DNA of 44,978 nucleotides from Bacillus sp. RO1 (GTDB lineage: Bacteria > Bacillota > Bacilli > Bacillales > Bacillaceae_I), in assembly GCF_012524115.1 (NCBI RefSeq), contig NZ_JAAZWB010000038.1:1-44978 (forward strand). The letters run 5' to 3'. Positions 8,267-15,105 of the stretch are shown here, in pieces; the first letter of the stretch is position 1, and each line of letters starts with the position of its first letter. A program made the position numbers and the translations under genes. The notes under the pieces were generated by a model. The model was not told where the DNA came from and did not search any database. It saw nothing but the letters and a program-made list of their open reading frames with translations.

Positions 8267-8290
8267 AGGTTACCTCATTGATTATAAAAC

Positions 8291-8327
8291 AACAGGATGC
8301 AAGGAGATTATCCAAAAGCATCCTGTT
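8291..8327 (-). terminator. Terminator of the BMC operon
   Basis: On the minus strand AACAGGATGC / GCATCCTGTT with a 17-nt loop, then GTTTTATAAT, 14 bp after the deoC stop. Confidence 0.75.
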
Positions 8328-8340
8328 ACCTTACTTAAGC

Positions 8341-9168
8341 TTAGTAGCCAGTCCCTTTTCCACCTGTTACGATGGCGATACCGGAGCTAGCACCGATTCT
8401 GGTTGCACCTGCTTGAACCAACTTCCTTGCCGTATCCAGGTCACGTACGCATGCAGAGGCTTTAACGCCCATGTCAGGGCCGACTGCTTCGCGCATAAGC
8501 TTGATGTCTTCAGCTGTTGCACAACCTGGTCCGAAGCCTGTGGAAGTTTTGACGAAATCTGCTCCAGCCATTTTTGCTAGAATACAAGCTTTTTTCTTTT
8601 CTTCTGTTTCCAAAAGACCCGTTTCAATGATGACCTTAACTGGTGCATAACCCTTAGCAGCAAGCACTACTGCTTCGATGTCTTTTTTTACCGTTTCAAA
8701 GTCACCTGATTTAAGGGCACCTATGTTCATAACCATGTCAATTTCCGTTGCGCCACTTGCAATGGCATCGCGTGTCTCGGAGACTTTCACAAAACTATTG
8801 GTAGCTCCTAACGGGAAGCCGACTACCGTTGTAATACCTACATTAGAACCCTTCAATTCTTGAGCAGCTGTGGAAACCCAGTAAGGATTCACACATACTG
8901 TTGCAAAATTGTATTCTTTCGCTTCTTCACAAAGTTTGACGACCTGCTCTTTCGTACTTTCTGGCTTTAGCAGCGTATGGTCGATCATTCGTGCGATAGA
9001 AGGCCCTGTGATTAGGTTGGATGATGAATTTGTAAAAGAATTCCCATTTGTTGAAGTTGTATTGGAAGCTGCAGGTTTTCCTTCTGCAAGCTGTTGTTTA
9101 TTTGTCAGTTGTTCCATGATTTGATTCGTAATTTGTTCCACCAATGCTTCCATTTGCATTGTGTTCAC
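8341..9168 (-). CDS. deoC: BMC-associated deoxyribose-phosphate aldolase
   Basis: A 275-residue class I aldolase that cleaves 2-deoxyribose-5-phosphate to acetaldehyde and glyceraldehyde-3-phosphate. The Schiff-base Lys is in FVKTSTGF (Lys207), the proton-relay Asp in EIDMVMNIG (Asp144) and the second Lys in [10 protein letters not shown] (Lys236). Usual DeoC is about 220 residues. Here about 52 extra N-terminal residues form a helix ([16 protein letters not shown]) followed by a Ser/Thr/Asn-rich linker, as in BMC encapsulation peptides. The usual KASGG phosphate loop reads KASAC. Last gene of the BMC operon; it should supply the toxic aldehyde the shell contains. RBS GAGGTG precedes the ATG. 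Confidence 0.95.
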   Translation of the reverse strand: MNTMQMEALVEQITNQIMEQLTNKQQLAEGKPAASNTTSTNGNSFTNSSSNLITGPSIARMIDHTLLKPESTKEQVVKLCEEAKEYNFATVCVNPYWVSTAAQELKGSNVGITTVVGFPLGATNSFVKVSETRDAIASGATEIDMVMNIGALKSGDFETVKKDIEAVVLAAKGYAPVKVIIETGLLETEEKKKACILAKMAGADFVKTSTGFGPGCATAEDIKLMREAVGPDMGVKASACVRDLDTARKLVQAGATRIGASSGIAIVTGGKGTGY

Positions 9169-9174
9169 CTCGCA

Positions 9175-9438
9175 TTATATTAATCGGTCGACAATCCCGG
9201 CAATGACGGCATCAAAAGAACCTTTGGGGTCTTCTAATATATCCCTTGCCGCTCCACCTTCTTCTAGTATCAGCACATAGTCGCCCACTCCTGCATGAAA
9301 GCGATCGAAAGCAATCATGGCCTCGCCGCACTCCTTGCCTGCAGCATCTACAGGGATAACGACCATGAGCTTTTTATTTTGATGACTTGGTGTTTTAATC
9401 GTCGAAACGACATTTCCAACGACTTTTGCTAGTTTCAT
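9175..9438 (-). CDS. BMC-P (EutN/CcmL) shell vertex protein, copy 1
   Basis: An 87-residue pentamer-type shell protein that caps vertices of the microcompartment. The start [19 protein letters not shown], the middle [26 protein letters not shown] and the end [10 protein letters not shown] are standard EutN/CcmL features, and length is normal. The ATG overlaps the stop of the upstream BMC-H gene (ATGA-type coupling) and has only a weak ribosome-binding site, so translation is probably coupled. It is one of three BMC-P genes in the operon. Confidence 0.95.
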   Translation of the reverse strand: MKLAKVVGNVVSTIKTPSHQNKKLMVVIPVDAAGKECGEAMIAFDRFHAGVGDYVLILEEGGAARDILEDPKGSFDAVIAGIVDRLI

Positions 9439-9710
9439 AGAGTGGTAGGAAGGATTTTCTCGATATCGGAATGTGGTCTTGGAATCACATGCACAGATAG
9501 AAATTCACCTACACGTTGAGCTGCATCTGCTCCCGCTTCTGTTGCTGCTTTAACAGCTCCTACATCACCGCGTACCATGACAGTGATTAACCCGCCGCCA
9601 ACTTGAACTTTCCCTACTAAAGATACGTTTGCGGCTTTCATCATCGCGTCTGCTGCTTCAATTGCACCTACTAGACCTTTTGTTTCAATCATCCCTAATG
9701 CGTTACTCAT
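9435..9710 (-). CDS. BMC-H hexameric shell protein, copy 1
   Basis: A 91-residue single BMC-domain protein ([24 protein letters not shown] to [15 protein letters not shown]), forming hexagonal facet tiles. The pore-loop region is [20 protein letters not shown]. It is very similar to the second BMC-H at 11321-11716 but has no N-terminal extension. The ATG directly follows the TAA of the preceding BMC-P gene and uses a GGAGG inside that gene's end. Confidence 0.96.
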   Translation of the reverse strand: MSNALGMIETKGLVGAIEAADAMMKAANVSLVGKVQVGGGLITVMVRGDVGAVKAATEAGADAAQRVGEFLSVHVIPRPHSDIEKILPTTL

Positions 9711-9995
9711 TTATATTTCCTCCATTCGTTTTACGTTGTAATAGTCAATGATTCCAAGTATTCCTGCGTCTGATGCGACAAGTTCTTTGTTCAACGGCAG
9801 AGAGGATTCCCTGCTTTTTGCAAGATAAACAAGGTCTCCTTCTCCCGATTGACCGATAGTATCAATAGCAACAAGTGGTTTTCCTTTATCCTGCAACTGA
9901 TCATCTACTGGTTGGACAATTAATAGCTTCAACCCTTTGAGATTTTCGTCTTTATGGGTACAGATCATATTTCCAATCACTTTTGCTACAAACAT
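9711..9995 (-). CDS. BMC-P (EutN/CcmL) shell vertex protein, copy 2
   Basis: A 94-residue BMC-P protein starting MFVAKVIGNMICTHKDENLKG, with the family's KLLIVQPVD strand and AIDTIGQSGEGDLVYLAKSRESS turn, ending GILGIIDYYNV. It has a glutamate/arginine-rich tail (KRMEEI). A moderate AGGT ribosome-binding site lies upstream. It sits between rpiB and the first BMC-H. Three divergent BMC-P paralogues suggest vertices of different composition or pore charge. Confidence 0.95.
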   Translation of the reverse strand: MFVAKVIGNMICTHKDENLKGLKLLIVQPVDDQLQDKGKPLVAIDTIGQSGEGDLVYLAKSRESSLPLNKELVASDAGILGIIDYYNVKRMEEI

Positions 9996-10010
9996 GTTTT
10001 AAACCTGCTT

Positions 10011-10466
10011 TCAGCGTTTAATAAAACGACTTTCAATTTCCATTACTTTTGTGACGCGACGATCGTGGCGGCCTCCTGCAAATTCGGTTTCCAGCCATTT
10101 TTTCACCAATTGCTTGGCAAGGCCTTCCCCGATGAACTGACCACCGATGGATAAAACGTTGGCATTATTGTGTTCTCGGCTATTGATCACAGAAGACAGG
10201 TCCCAGCATACTGCTCCTCGCACTCCAGGTATTTTATTCAATACCATACCGCTTCCTACCCCCACACCATCAATCATGATGCCGACGTAATCTGGATTGG
10301 TCGCGACACACTCTCCAACAAGGAATGCAATATCTGGATAATCTACTGATTCTTTGGCCTTGCAGCCGAAATCAAGGTATTCGTATCCAAGCTCTGTCAA
10401 ATAGCCTTTTAATGCTTCTTTTAGCTCGTATCCACCATGGTCGCTACCAATTGCAACTTTTTTCAT
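10011..10466 (-). CDS. rpiB: RpiB/LacAB-family isomerase with altered catalytic residue
   Basis: A 151-residue protein with the RpiB fold: MKKVAIGSDHGGYELKEAL at the start (His10 conserved), SREHNNANVLSIGG (the HN pair) and GGRHDRRV (phosphate-binding Arg) near the end. RpiB interconverts ribose-5-phosphate and ribulose-5-phosphate. In E. coli RpiB the base is Cys66 of ICGTG; here that position is Asp66 (IDGVG) and the Thr is Val. M. tuberculosis-type enzymes lack this Cys too but use a nearby Glu; here that place is Ser. No encapsulation helix is present. The RBS AAAGGAG lies in the end of the TPI gene. Activity and substrate are open; predicted SPU-type BMC loci typically include such a protein. 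Confidence 0.9.
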   Translation of the reverse strand: MKKVAIGSDHGGYELKEALKGYLTELGYEYLDFGCKAKESVDYPDIAFLVGECVATNPDYVGIMIDGVGVGSGMVLNKIPGVRGAVCWDLSSVINSREHNNANVLSIGGQFIGEGLAKQLVKKWLETEFAGGRHDRRVTKVMEIESRFIKR

Positions 10467-10469
10467 TTT

Positions 10470-11309
10470 CTATGCTCCTTTGGCAAATACAGCGATTATT
10501 TTCTGAAAAGAATCAACCTGTAAGCTTGCACCACCGACAAGAACTCCATCAATATCCTTCATTGCTTCGAATTCTTGTGCATTATTGTCATTTACAGATC
10601 CACCATACAAAATACTGACTCTCTCGGCATTCTGTTTATCAATATGAGCTAGGACGGCACGGATATATGCATGGATACGTTGCGCTTCCTCCGCTGTTGC
10701 CGATTCCCCGGTCCCGATTGCCCAAACCGGCTCATATGCAAATATCACCTGAGATACATTGATTCCATCCATGGCGCCGAGTATCTGTGTGGTCAAGACC
10801 TTTTCTGTTTGATTCTGTTGTTTTTGTTCTAAGGTTTCCCCAATACAGATGATAGGGGTCAGACCCCTTTTTAATGCTTGTTTTGCTTTTTGGTTCACAG
10901 TTGCATCATCTTCTTGTGCATATTGCCTTCTTTCGGAATGTCCGATGATGCAGTAGGAGCAGCCAATATCTTTTAACAGGCTTGCTGCCGATTCGCCTGT
11001 GTATGCACCTTTATCTTCTTGGTGAACATTTTGGGCACCAATTTGTATCTCTTTATTTTGTCCTTGTACGTAAAGCTTTGCCGGATACAGGAGTGGGGCA
11101 GGTGGGCAAACCACCACTTCCACTCCTGTTCCTTCTTTAAGCTGTTGTAAAAACTCCAGTGTTTCCTGAATGTTCTTGTTCATTTTCCAATTGGCGATGA
11201 CGTATTGCTTCCTGCCTGTACTGGATGGCAAATTGCTCAGTGAGCTTGCTGATTGCTGTACTGCCTCTTGGACAAGTTGTCTAATATAGGCTTTTATGGA
11301 TTGATCCAT
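10470..11309 (-). CDS. tpiA: BMC-associated triose-phosphate isomerase with N-terminal targeting helix
   Basis: A 279-residue TIM-barrel enzyme converting glyceraldehyde-3-phosphate and dihydroxyacetone phosphate. Catalytic residues are present: Lys42 in IANWKMNK, His124 in IIGHSERR and Glu193 in AYEPVWAIGTG, plus the C-terminal LVGGASL phosphate loop. Standard TPI is about 250 residues. The extra 33 at the N-terminus form a helix (SIKAYIRQLVQEAVQQSA) and a Ser/Asn/Pro linker, as in BMC encapsulation peptides. A tagged, operon-borne copy points to use inside the compartment on the triose made by DeoC. The housekeeping copy is presumably elsewhere. Confidence 0.94.
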   Translation of the reverse strand: MDQSIKAYIRQLVQEAVQQSASSLSNLPSSTGRKQYVIANWKMNKNIQETLEFLQQLKEGTGVEVVVCPPAPLLYPAKLYVQGQNKEIQIGAQNVHQEDKGAYTGESAASLLKDIGCSYCIIGHSERRQYAQEDDATVNQKAKQALKRGLTPIICIGETLEQKQQNQTEKVLTTQILGAMDGINVSQVIFAYEPVWAIGTGESATAEEAQRIHAYIRAVLAHIDKQNAERVSILYGGSVNDNNAQEFEAMKDIDGVLVGGASLQVDSFQKIIAVFAKGA

Positions 11310-11320
11310 CCTACTCTACC

Positions 11321-11716
11321 TTATTTCGCTGCCGGTAAAATTCCGTTTACTTCGGAGTTTGGACGTGGGATTACGTGTACAGATACCAGGTTTCCAACTC
11401 TTCCTGCTGCATCTGCTCCTGCTTCTGTTGCTGCTTTAACCGCACCTACATCCCCGCGAACCATTACAGTTACAAGACCGCCGCCTACGAATTCTTTTCC
11501 TACAAGTGTTACGTTTGCTGCCTTTACCATTGCGTCTGCTGCTTCGATTGCCCCGATAAGACCTTTTGTTTCGATCATTCCTAATGCTTCTTGACTCATT
11601 TGAATTCCTCCTAATGGTTGTTTAATAGTTTTGGATTTTGATTTGGATTGCTTTTTCACTTTTTCAGGTGGTTCCACAGGCTGTCCCTCTTGAGGTAATT
11701 CATTCAGTTCTGCCAT
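11321..11716 (-). CDS. BMC-H hexameric shell protein, copy 2, with two in-frame translation starts
   Basis: The BMC domain begins at [24 protein letters not shown] and ends [19 protein letters not shown]. Two starts are equally well equipped. ATG 11716 (131 residues) has AGGAGGGGG 7 nt upstream and adds a 39-residue acidic-then-Lys/Ser-rich segment ([15 protein letters not shown]). ATG 11599 (92 residues, matching the other BMC-H) has a perfect AGGAGG 7 nt upstream, lying inside the extension codons. Both forms may be made, as in PduB/PduB', where the longer form links shell to cargo. It lies between the aldehyde dehydrogenase and TPI genes. Confidence 0.94.
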   Translation of the reverse strand: MAELNELPQEGQPVEPPEKVKKQSKSKSKTIKQPLGGIQMSQEALGMIETKGLIGAIEAADAMVKAANVTLVGKEFVGGGLVTVMVRGDVGAVKAATEAGADAAGRVGNLVSVHVIPRPNSEVNGILPAAK

Positions 11717-11730
11717 TGTTCATCCCCCTC

Positions 11731-13164
11731 CTAAATGATTCTGAAGCCATCTACCAGCACACAGCGTCTTTGGCGGGTAAAGGTTTTGGCTGAAGTCAGC
11801 CCCTCTCCCGTCGGACCAGCAATGGTAAGGGTGGTAAACCCTTCACTTTGATAGCCTAGACCTGCAACAGATGGACCGTTTTTCACAAAGATGGTCGCTT
11901 GAATTTCTTTAGCCATCTTTGTCAGATTAGTAACATTCTGAGAATGCATGATAGCAGTGTGTCTGTTGCCTTTTTCAGCTTTGACCGCCAGGCTGATTGC
12001 TGTATCTACATCTGCCACCCTGACAATCGGCAGAATCGGCATCAGCATCTCTGTGTGTACCAATGGGTGATCTTCCTTTGTTTCCGCAATGATGAGCTTT
12101 ACATTGGCGTCTGCCCTGATGCCTGCCGCTTCGAGTAGGACGGATGCGTTCTTTCCGATAAATTCGCGGTTCGGATAGTATTTATCGCCTTTTTTAATTA
12201 AAATTTTCCCGAGAAGCTTGTCCAACTGGTAGCCTTTCAGTTCGATGGCACCATTTTTAGTCATCTCACTTTTTAAGGTGTTGGCTACTTTTTCGACAAC
12301 AAACACTTCTTTTTCAGCAGTACAAAGGACATTGTTATCAAAGCTTGCGCCCGTTACGATGTCTTTTGCAGCCTTGGAGATGATTGCTGTTTCATCCACG
12401 ACCACCGGTGGGTTCCCAGGACCTGCAGCGATTACTTTTTTCCCGGCACTCATTGCCGCCTGTACCACGATCCCACCTCCTGTAACGACTAACGCCTTTA
12501 CTTTCGGGTGCTTCATCACTTCGTTTGATGTTTCAATATTTGGGTTTGCAACAGAAGTAAGTGTGTTGGCTGGACCTCCAGCTGCCACAATCGCCTCATT
12601 CAAAAGCTGCATCGTTTTAATCGATACTTGCTTGGCACTTGGATGCGGGTTGAAAACCACTGCATTTCCTGCCGCTACTAGAGAGATAGAATTGTTGATA
12701 ATCGTTGCTGCAGGGTTGGTGGATGGCGTGATGGCGCCATATACGCCAACCGGTGAATATTCGACAAGGGTCAGACCCCCGTCTCCTGAGTAGGTGGTGG
12801 CTACAATGTCCTCCACCCCTGGCGTCTTATTGGCAGCCAAAAGGTTCTTCGCCACCTTATCTTCCACACGCCCAAGCCCTGTTTCATTCACGGCAAGTTC
12901 TGCCAACGCTTTCGCGTGCTCTCGGCTTACTTCCCGCATCTTTTTGATCATGTTCTTTCTTATTTCAAGTGAAGTTGCTCTCAGTTTGTCCCATGCTTCT
13001 GTTGCAGCTTCTGCCGCTTCATCGACGGTTTGGAACACGCCATTTCTAAGTGGAACTTCGCTATTTCCCTGTTCCTTGGAAGATGAAGGCTGCTTGCTTT
13101 CATTACCAAGCTGAGCAAGCACTTGTGCAACCATTTCCTTTATGTCGCTTTCCTTTAACTGCAT
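11731..13164 (-). CDS. BMC CoA-acylating aldehyde dehydrogenase (PduP/EutE type)
   Basis: A 477-residue enzyme oxidising acetaldehyde with NAD+ and CoA to acetyl-CoA. The catalytic Cys is Cys281 in FDNNVLCTAEKE, and the cofactor-binding region includes GVYGAITPSTNPAAT and VVTGGGIVVQAAM. Residues 1-18 form a targeting helix (ESDIKEMVAQVLAQLG), followed by a Ser/Gln/Pro linker to about residue 40, the standard encapsulation peptide layout of PduP/EutE. An ideal AGGAGG site precedes ATG. It gives the compartment its aldehyde-oxidising core enzyme and needs NAD+ and CoA recycled; PduL upstream releases CoA. Confidence 0.95.
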   Translation of the reverse strand: MQLKESDIKEMVAQVLAQLGNESKQPSSSKEQGNSEVPLRNGVFQTVDEAAEAATEAWDKLRATSLEIRKNMIKKMREVSREHAKALAELAVNETGLGRVEDKVAKNLLAANKTPGVEDIVATTYSGDGGLTLVEYSPVGVYGAITPSTNPAATIINNSISLVAAGNAVVFNPHPSAKQVSIKTMQLLNEAIVAAGGPANTLTSVANPNIETSNEVMKHPKVKALVVTGGGIVVQAAMSAGKKVIAAGPGNPPVVVDETAIISKAAKDIVTGASFDNNVLCTAEKEVFVVEKVANTLKSEMTKNGAIELKGYQLDKLLGKILIKKGDKYYPNREFIGKNASVLLEAAGIRADANVKLIIAETKEDHPLVHTEMLMPILPIVRVADVDTAISLAVKAEKGNRHTAIMHSQNVTNLTKMAKEIQATIFVKNGPSVAGLGYQSEGFTTLTIAGPTGEGLTSAKTFTRQRRCVLVDGFRII

Positions 13165-13166
13165 AG

Positions 13167-13466
13167 TTAATTACCTCCTTTTGAAAAGGTCAAGGATCCG
13201 TTAAGTTCAATCTGATCCACAATTCCCACGATGGCGGCGTCGACCGGTACCCCGTTCGTTATTTCCGTTTGTCTCGCAGAGCTTCCGCTTACGACCAGTA
13301 CCACTTCACCCACACCAGAGCCCACGGTGTCGATGGCCACAATGGGTTTGCCGTCTTCCTCGATGCTTTTCATGTCTAGTGGTGTGATGATTAGTAGTTT
13401 TTTTCCTTTTAGTTTTTCCGCTTTGGTGGTAGCGACGATGGAGCCTGTCACTTTTGCTATGATCAT
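13167..13466 (-). CDS. BMC-P (EutN/CcmL) shell vertex protein, copy 3
   Basis: A 99-residue BMC-P protein (MIIAKVTGSIVATTKAEKLKG, IVAIDTVGSGVGEVVLVVSGSSARQ, AAIVGIVDQIELNG) with a short C-terminal tail. The ribosome-binding site is AGGAGG, 11 nt before ATG. It is separated from the upstream flavoprotein gene by 248 bp holding a dispersed repeat, the only large gap inside the operon; the gap to the aldehyde dehydrogenase gene is 2 bp. Confidence 0.95.
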   Translation of the reverse strand: MIIAKVTGSIVATTKAEKLKGKKLLIITPLDMKSIEEDGKPIVAIDTVGSGVGEVVLVVSGSSARQTEITNGVPVDAAIVGIVDQIELNGSLTFSKGGN

Positions 13467-13528
13467 GAGTGCGTTGCCTCCTTTCTAGGAGCATGTTGCT
13501 TATTCTTAAACTCTAACCGTTCCTTTTC

Positions 13529-13702
13529 GCTGCAGGCACACGCTTTCCGCGGGGCGACCTTGAGCCTCCTCACAACGCTTCAGGGGTCTCAACATTGTCG
13601 CTACTCCCCCGCAGGACAAGGAAGGCTTCGGCAGCGAAACATCGCACGAAGAAAATGCGTAGCATTTTCGAGGAGTCGAGTGCCTTCCGCTCCAATCCAC
13701 TA
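13529..13702 (+). repeat. Dispersed structured repeat, copy C, inside the BMC operon, with 58-bp insert
   Basis: The subfamily with ends GCTGCAGGCAC and CCGCTCCAATCCACT. It holds the same 58-bp block (13616-13673) as copy B, base for base, although the flanking element sequences differ. It is transcribed antisense to its label as part of the BMC mRNA, between the flavoprotein and BMC-P genes, and could affect processing or termination. Confidence 0.85.
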
Positions 13703-13714
13703 ATCTCTTCAAAC

Positions 13715-14434
13715 CTATGTTTCTTTTTGTATATCAATCTTCATTTCTCTTGCCATGTCTTTGGCAACGGGGGTGATTTTGCTTTCTTTTGGAACGGTGA
13801 TGCTTTTTACGTTTGCCCTTGCTGCATGTTCAATGTGCTTCGCCTTGATAAGCGGTTGCTTTTCCTTGTAATGTTGGAGCTGTTCTTTTGCTGTGCGTAC
13901 AAGCTGATTTAAGGGTACCCACTTCACTTGGTCTTTTTGAGTGGTACGCATGTAACCTTGTAATTTCTCCTGAACGGAATGTGGTGCAAGAATCTGTTGG
14001 TATACTCCAAGCTCCACTTCGTTGTTAGCAATGACGATTGGCTTGCCTAACAGCTGAAATTGGATCGCTGTGTGGGCCGTTCGATCATCATCCATCATCA
14101 ATGCAAGCTTTGATACTAATTGAAAAGAGGCAACCGGGAGGATAAGCAGGTCTGTAGTATTCCAGAGCTTCTCTAAATCTCGCTGATTTGCTTGAGCCAA
14201 AGATAAAACCTCCTGCTCCCCATCAAGTTGTTCCTCCCAATCCTTTGATGCTACTAATTTCACCGCAAAGGATTGTTTGATTTCCGTAACCGCTTTCAAA
14301 ATCAGTTCTGGATTAATAGAATGATAATTTAATAGGACGGTTATGTTCGGCTTTTTTTCCTCGTTGCCCTGCTCGGAAATGTACGCTTCGACCGCCTGTC
14401 TGACAAGTTCCTTAACTTTTTCCTTTACATCCAC
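13715..14434 (-). CDS. BMC-associated flavoprotein-like protein
   Basis: About 239 residues from the GTG at 14434, which has GGAGGGAGG 8 nt upstream; the open frame extends to 14497 but that start has no site. The core TDLLILPVASFQLVSKLALMMDD and AIQFQLLGKPIVIANNEVE resembles the flavoprotein fold (Pfam Flavoprotein, as in DpaB/Dfp-type proteins) found in several BMC loci. The N-terminus (VKEKVKELVRQAVEAYISEQ) is a helix-plus-linker like an encapsulation peptide. It overlaps the pduL stop by 23 bp. A role in redox cofactor handling is inferred only from the fold and context. Confidence 0.75.
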   Translation of the reverse strand: MDVKEKVKELVRQAVEAYISEQGNEEKKPNITVLLNYHSINPELILKAVTEIKQSFAVKLVASKDWEEQLDGEQEVLSLAQANQRDLEKLWNTTDLLILPVASFQLVSKLALMMDDDRTAHTAIQFQLLGKPIVIANNEVELGVYQQILAPHSVQEKLQGYMRTTQKDQVKWVPLNQLVRTAKEQLQHYKEKQPLIKAKHIEHAARANVKSITVPKESKITPVAKDMAREMKIDIQKET

Positions 14435-15101
14435 AGCCACAACCTCCCTCCATATCTGGAGAGCATTTAATGGCAGTGATTTCGCCAAGCTGACCATTTT
14501 TTATATTGGCAGCATTTGCCTCATCAAGATCAATGTGCATTTCCAACCTGTATTTTGGGGAGACCCTGATAAGGACATTCGTGTAAGTGACGCCTCTGGG
14601 ACCGTCCACTTTAATGTCCACCATATCTCCGTCTTTCACACCAAATCTAGTCCCATCCTCTGGATGCATATGAATATGACGGGAGGCACAGATCAATCCT
14701 TCGTCTAACTTCAATTGTCCTCTTGGCCCCATGAGAGTGATGGACTCTGATCCTTCTAATTCTCCAGACTGACGAATTGGCGGTGTTACCCCTAATGTAA
14801 ATCCGTCAAAGAGTGAAATTTCCACTTGGGTTTTACCCCGCGCCGGGCCTAATACCCGTACATTTGGGATTCTCCCTTTTGGACCAATGAGTGTTACTGT
14901 TTCTTTCGCAGCAAACTGGTTGGGTTGCGAGAGCTCCTTCAGCTTTTTTAGTTCATAGCCCCGCCCGAATAGCCGTTCCACATGCTCAGGAGACAAGTGG
15001 ACATGCCGGTTAGATACAGCAATCGGGACCTGTTTCTTGGCTGTTTGCATGGTGTTTTGAACCACCTGTTGCACCAGCGCCTTTATCGTTGCTCGATCCA
15101 T
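14412..15101 (-). CDS. pduL: BMC phosphotransacylase PduL
   Basis: A 229-residue PduL-type phosphate acyltransferase (acetyl-CoA + Pi to acetyl-phosphate + CoA). Both beta-barrel halves carry the zinc-binding His sets: NRHVHLS (His33, His35) and ASRHIHMHPEDG (His142-146). The N-terminus (TIKALVQQVVQNTMQTA) is an encapsulation-peptide-like helix absent from non-BMC PduL. The C-terminus ends in a Cys/Gly-rich tail, GGCGCGCKGKS, whose codons also form the ribosome-binding site and start of the next gene. The stop of deoR lies 4 bp upstream and the ribosome-binding site is GGGGGAGAG. It recycles CoA for the aldehyde dehydrogenase. Confidence 0.95.
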   Translation of the reverse strand: MDRATIKALVQQVVQNTMQTAKKQVPIAVSNRHVHLSPEHVERLFGRGYELKKLKELSQPNQFAAKETVTLIGPKGRIPNVRVLGPARGKTQVEISLFDGFTLGVTPPIRQSGELEGSESITLMGPRGQLKLDEGLICASRHIHMHPEDGTRFGVKDGDMVDIKVDGPRGVTYTNVLIRVSPKYRLEMHIDLDEANAANIKNGQLGEITAIKCSPDMEGGCGCGCKGKS

Positions 15102-15105
15102 GATT

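Noticed and set aside
10855-12778. GGGGTCAGACCCC palindromes inside the TPI and aldehyde dehydrogenase genes
   Set aside because: They encode conserved Gly-Leu-Thr (GGT CTG ACC) stretches, so protein sequence explains them. Only the intergenic copies are kept as a finding.
12245-12793. 182-codon plus-strand frame inside the aldehyde dehydrogenase gene
   Set aside because: Antisense shadow; the minus-strand frame encodes the conserved enzyme with its catalytic Cys.
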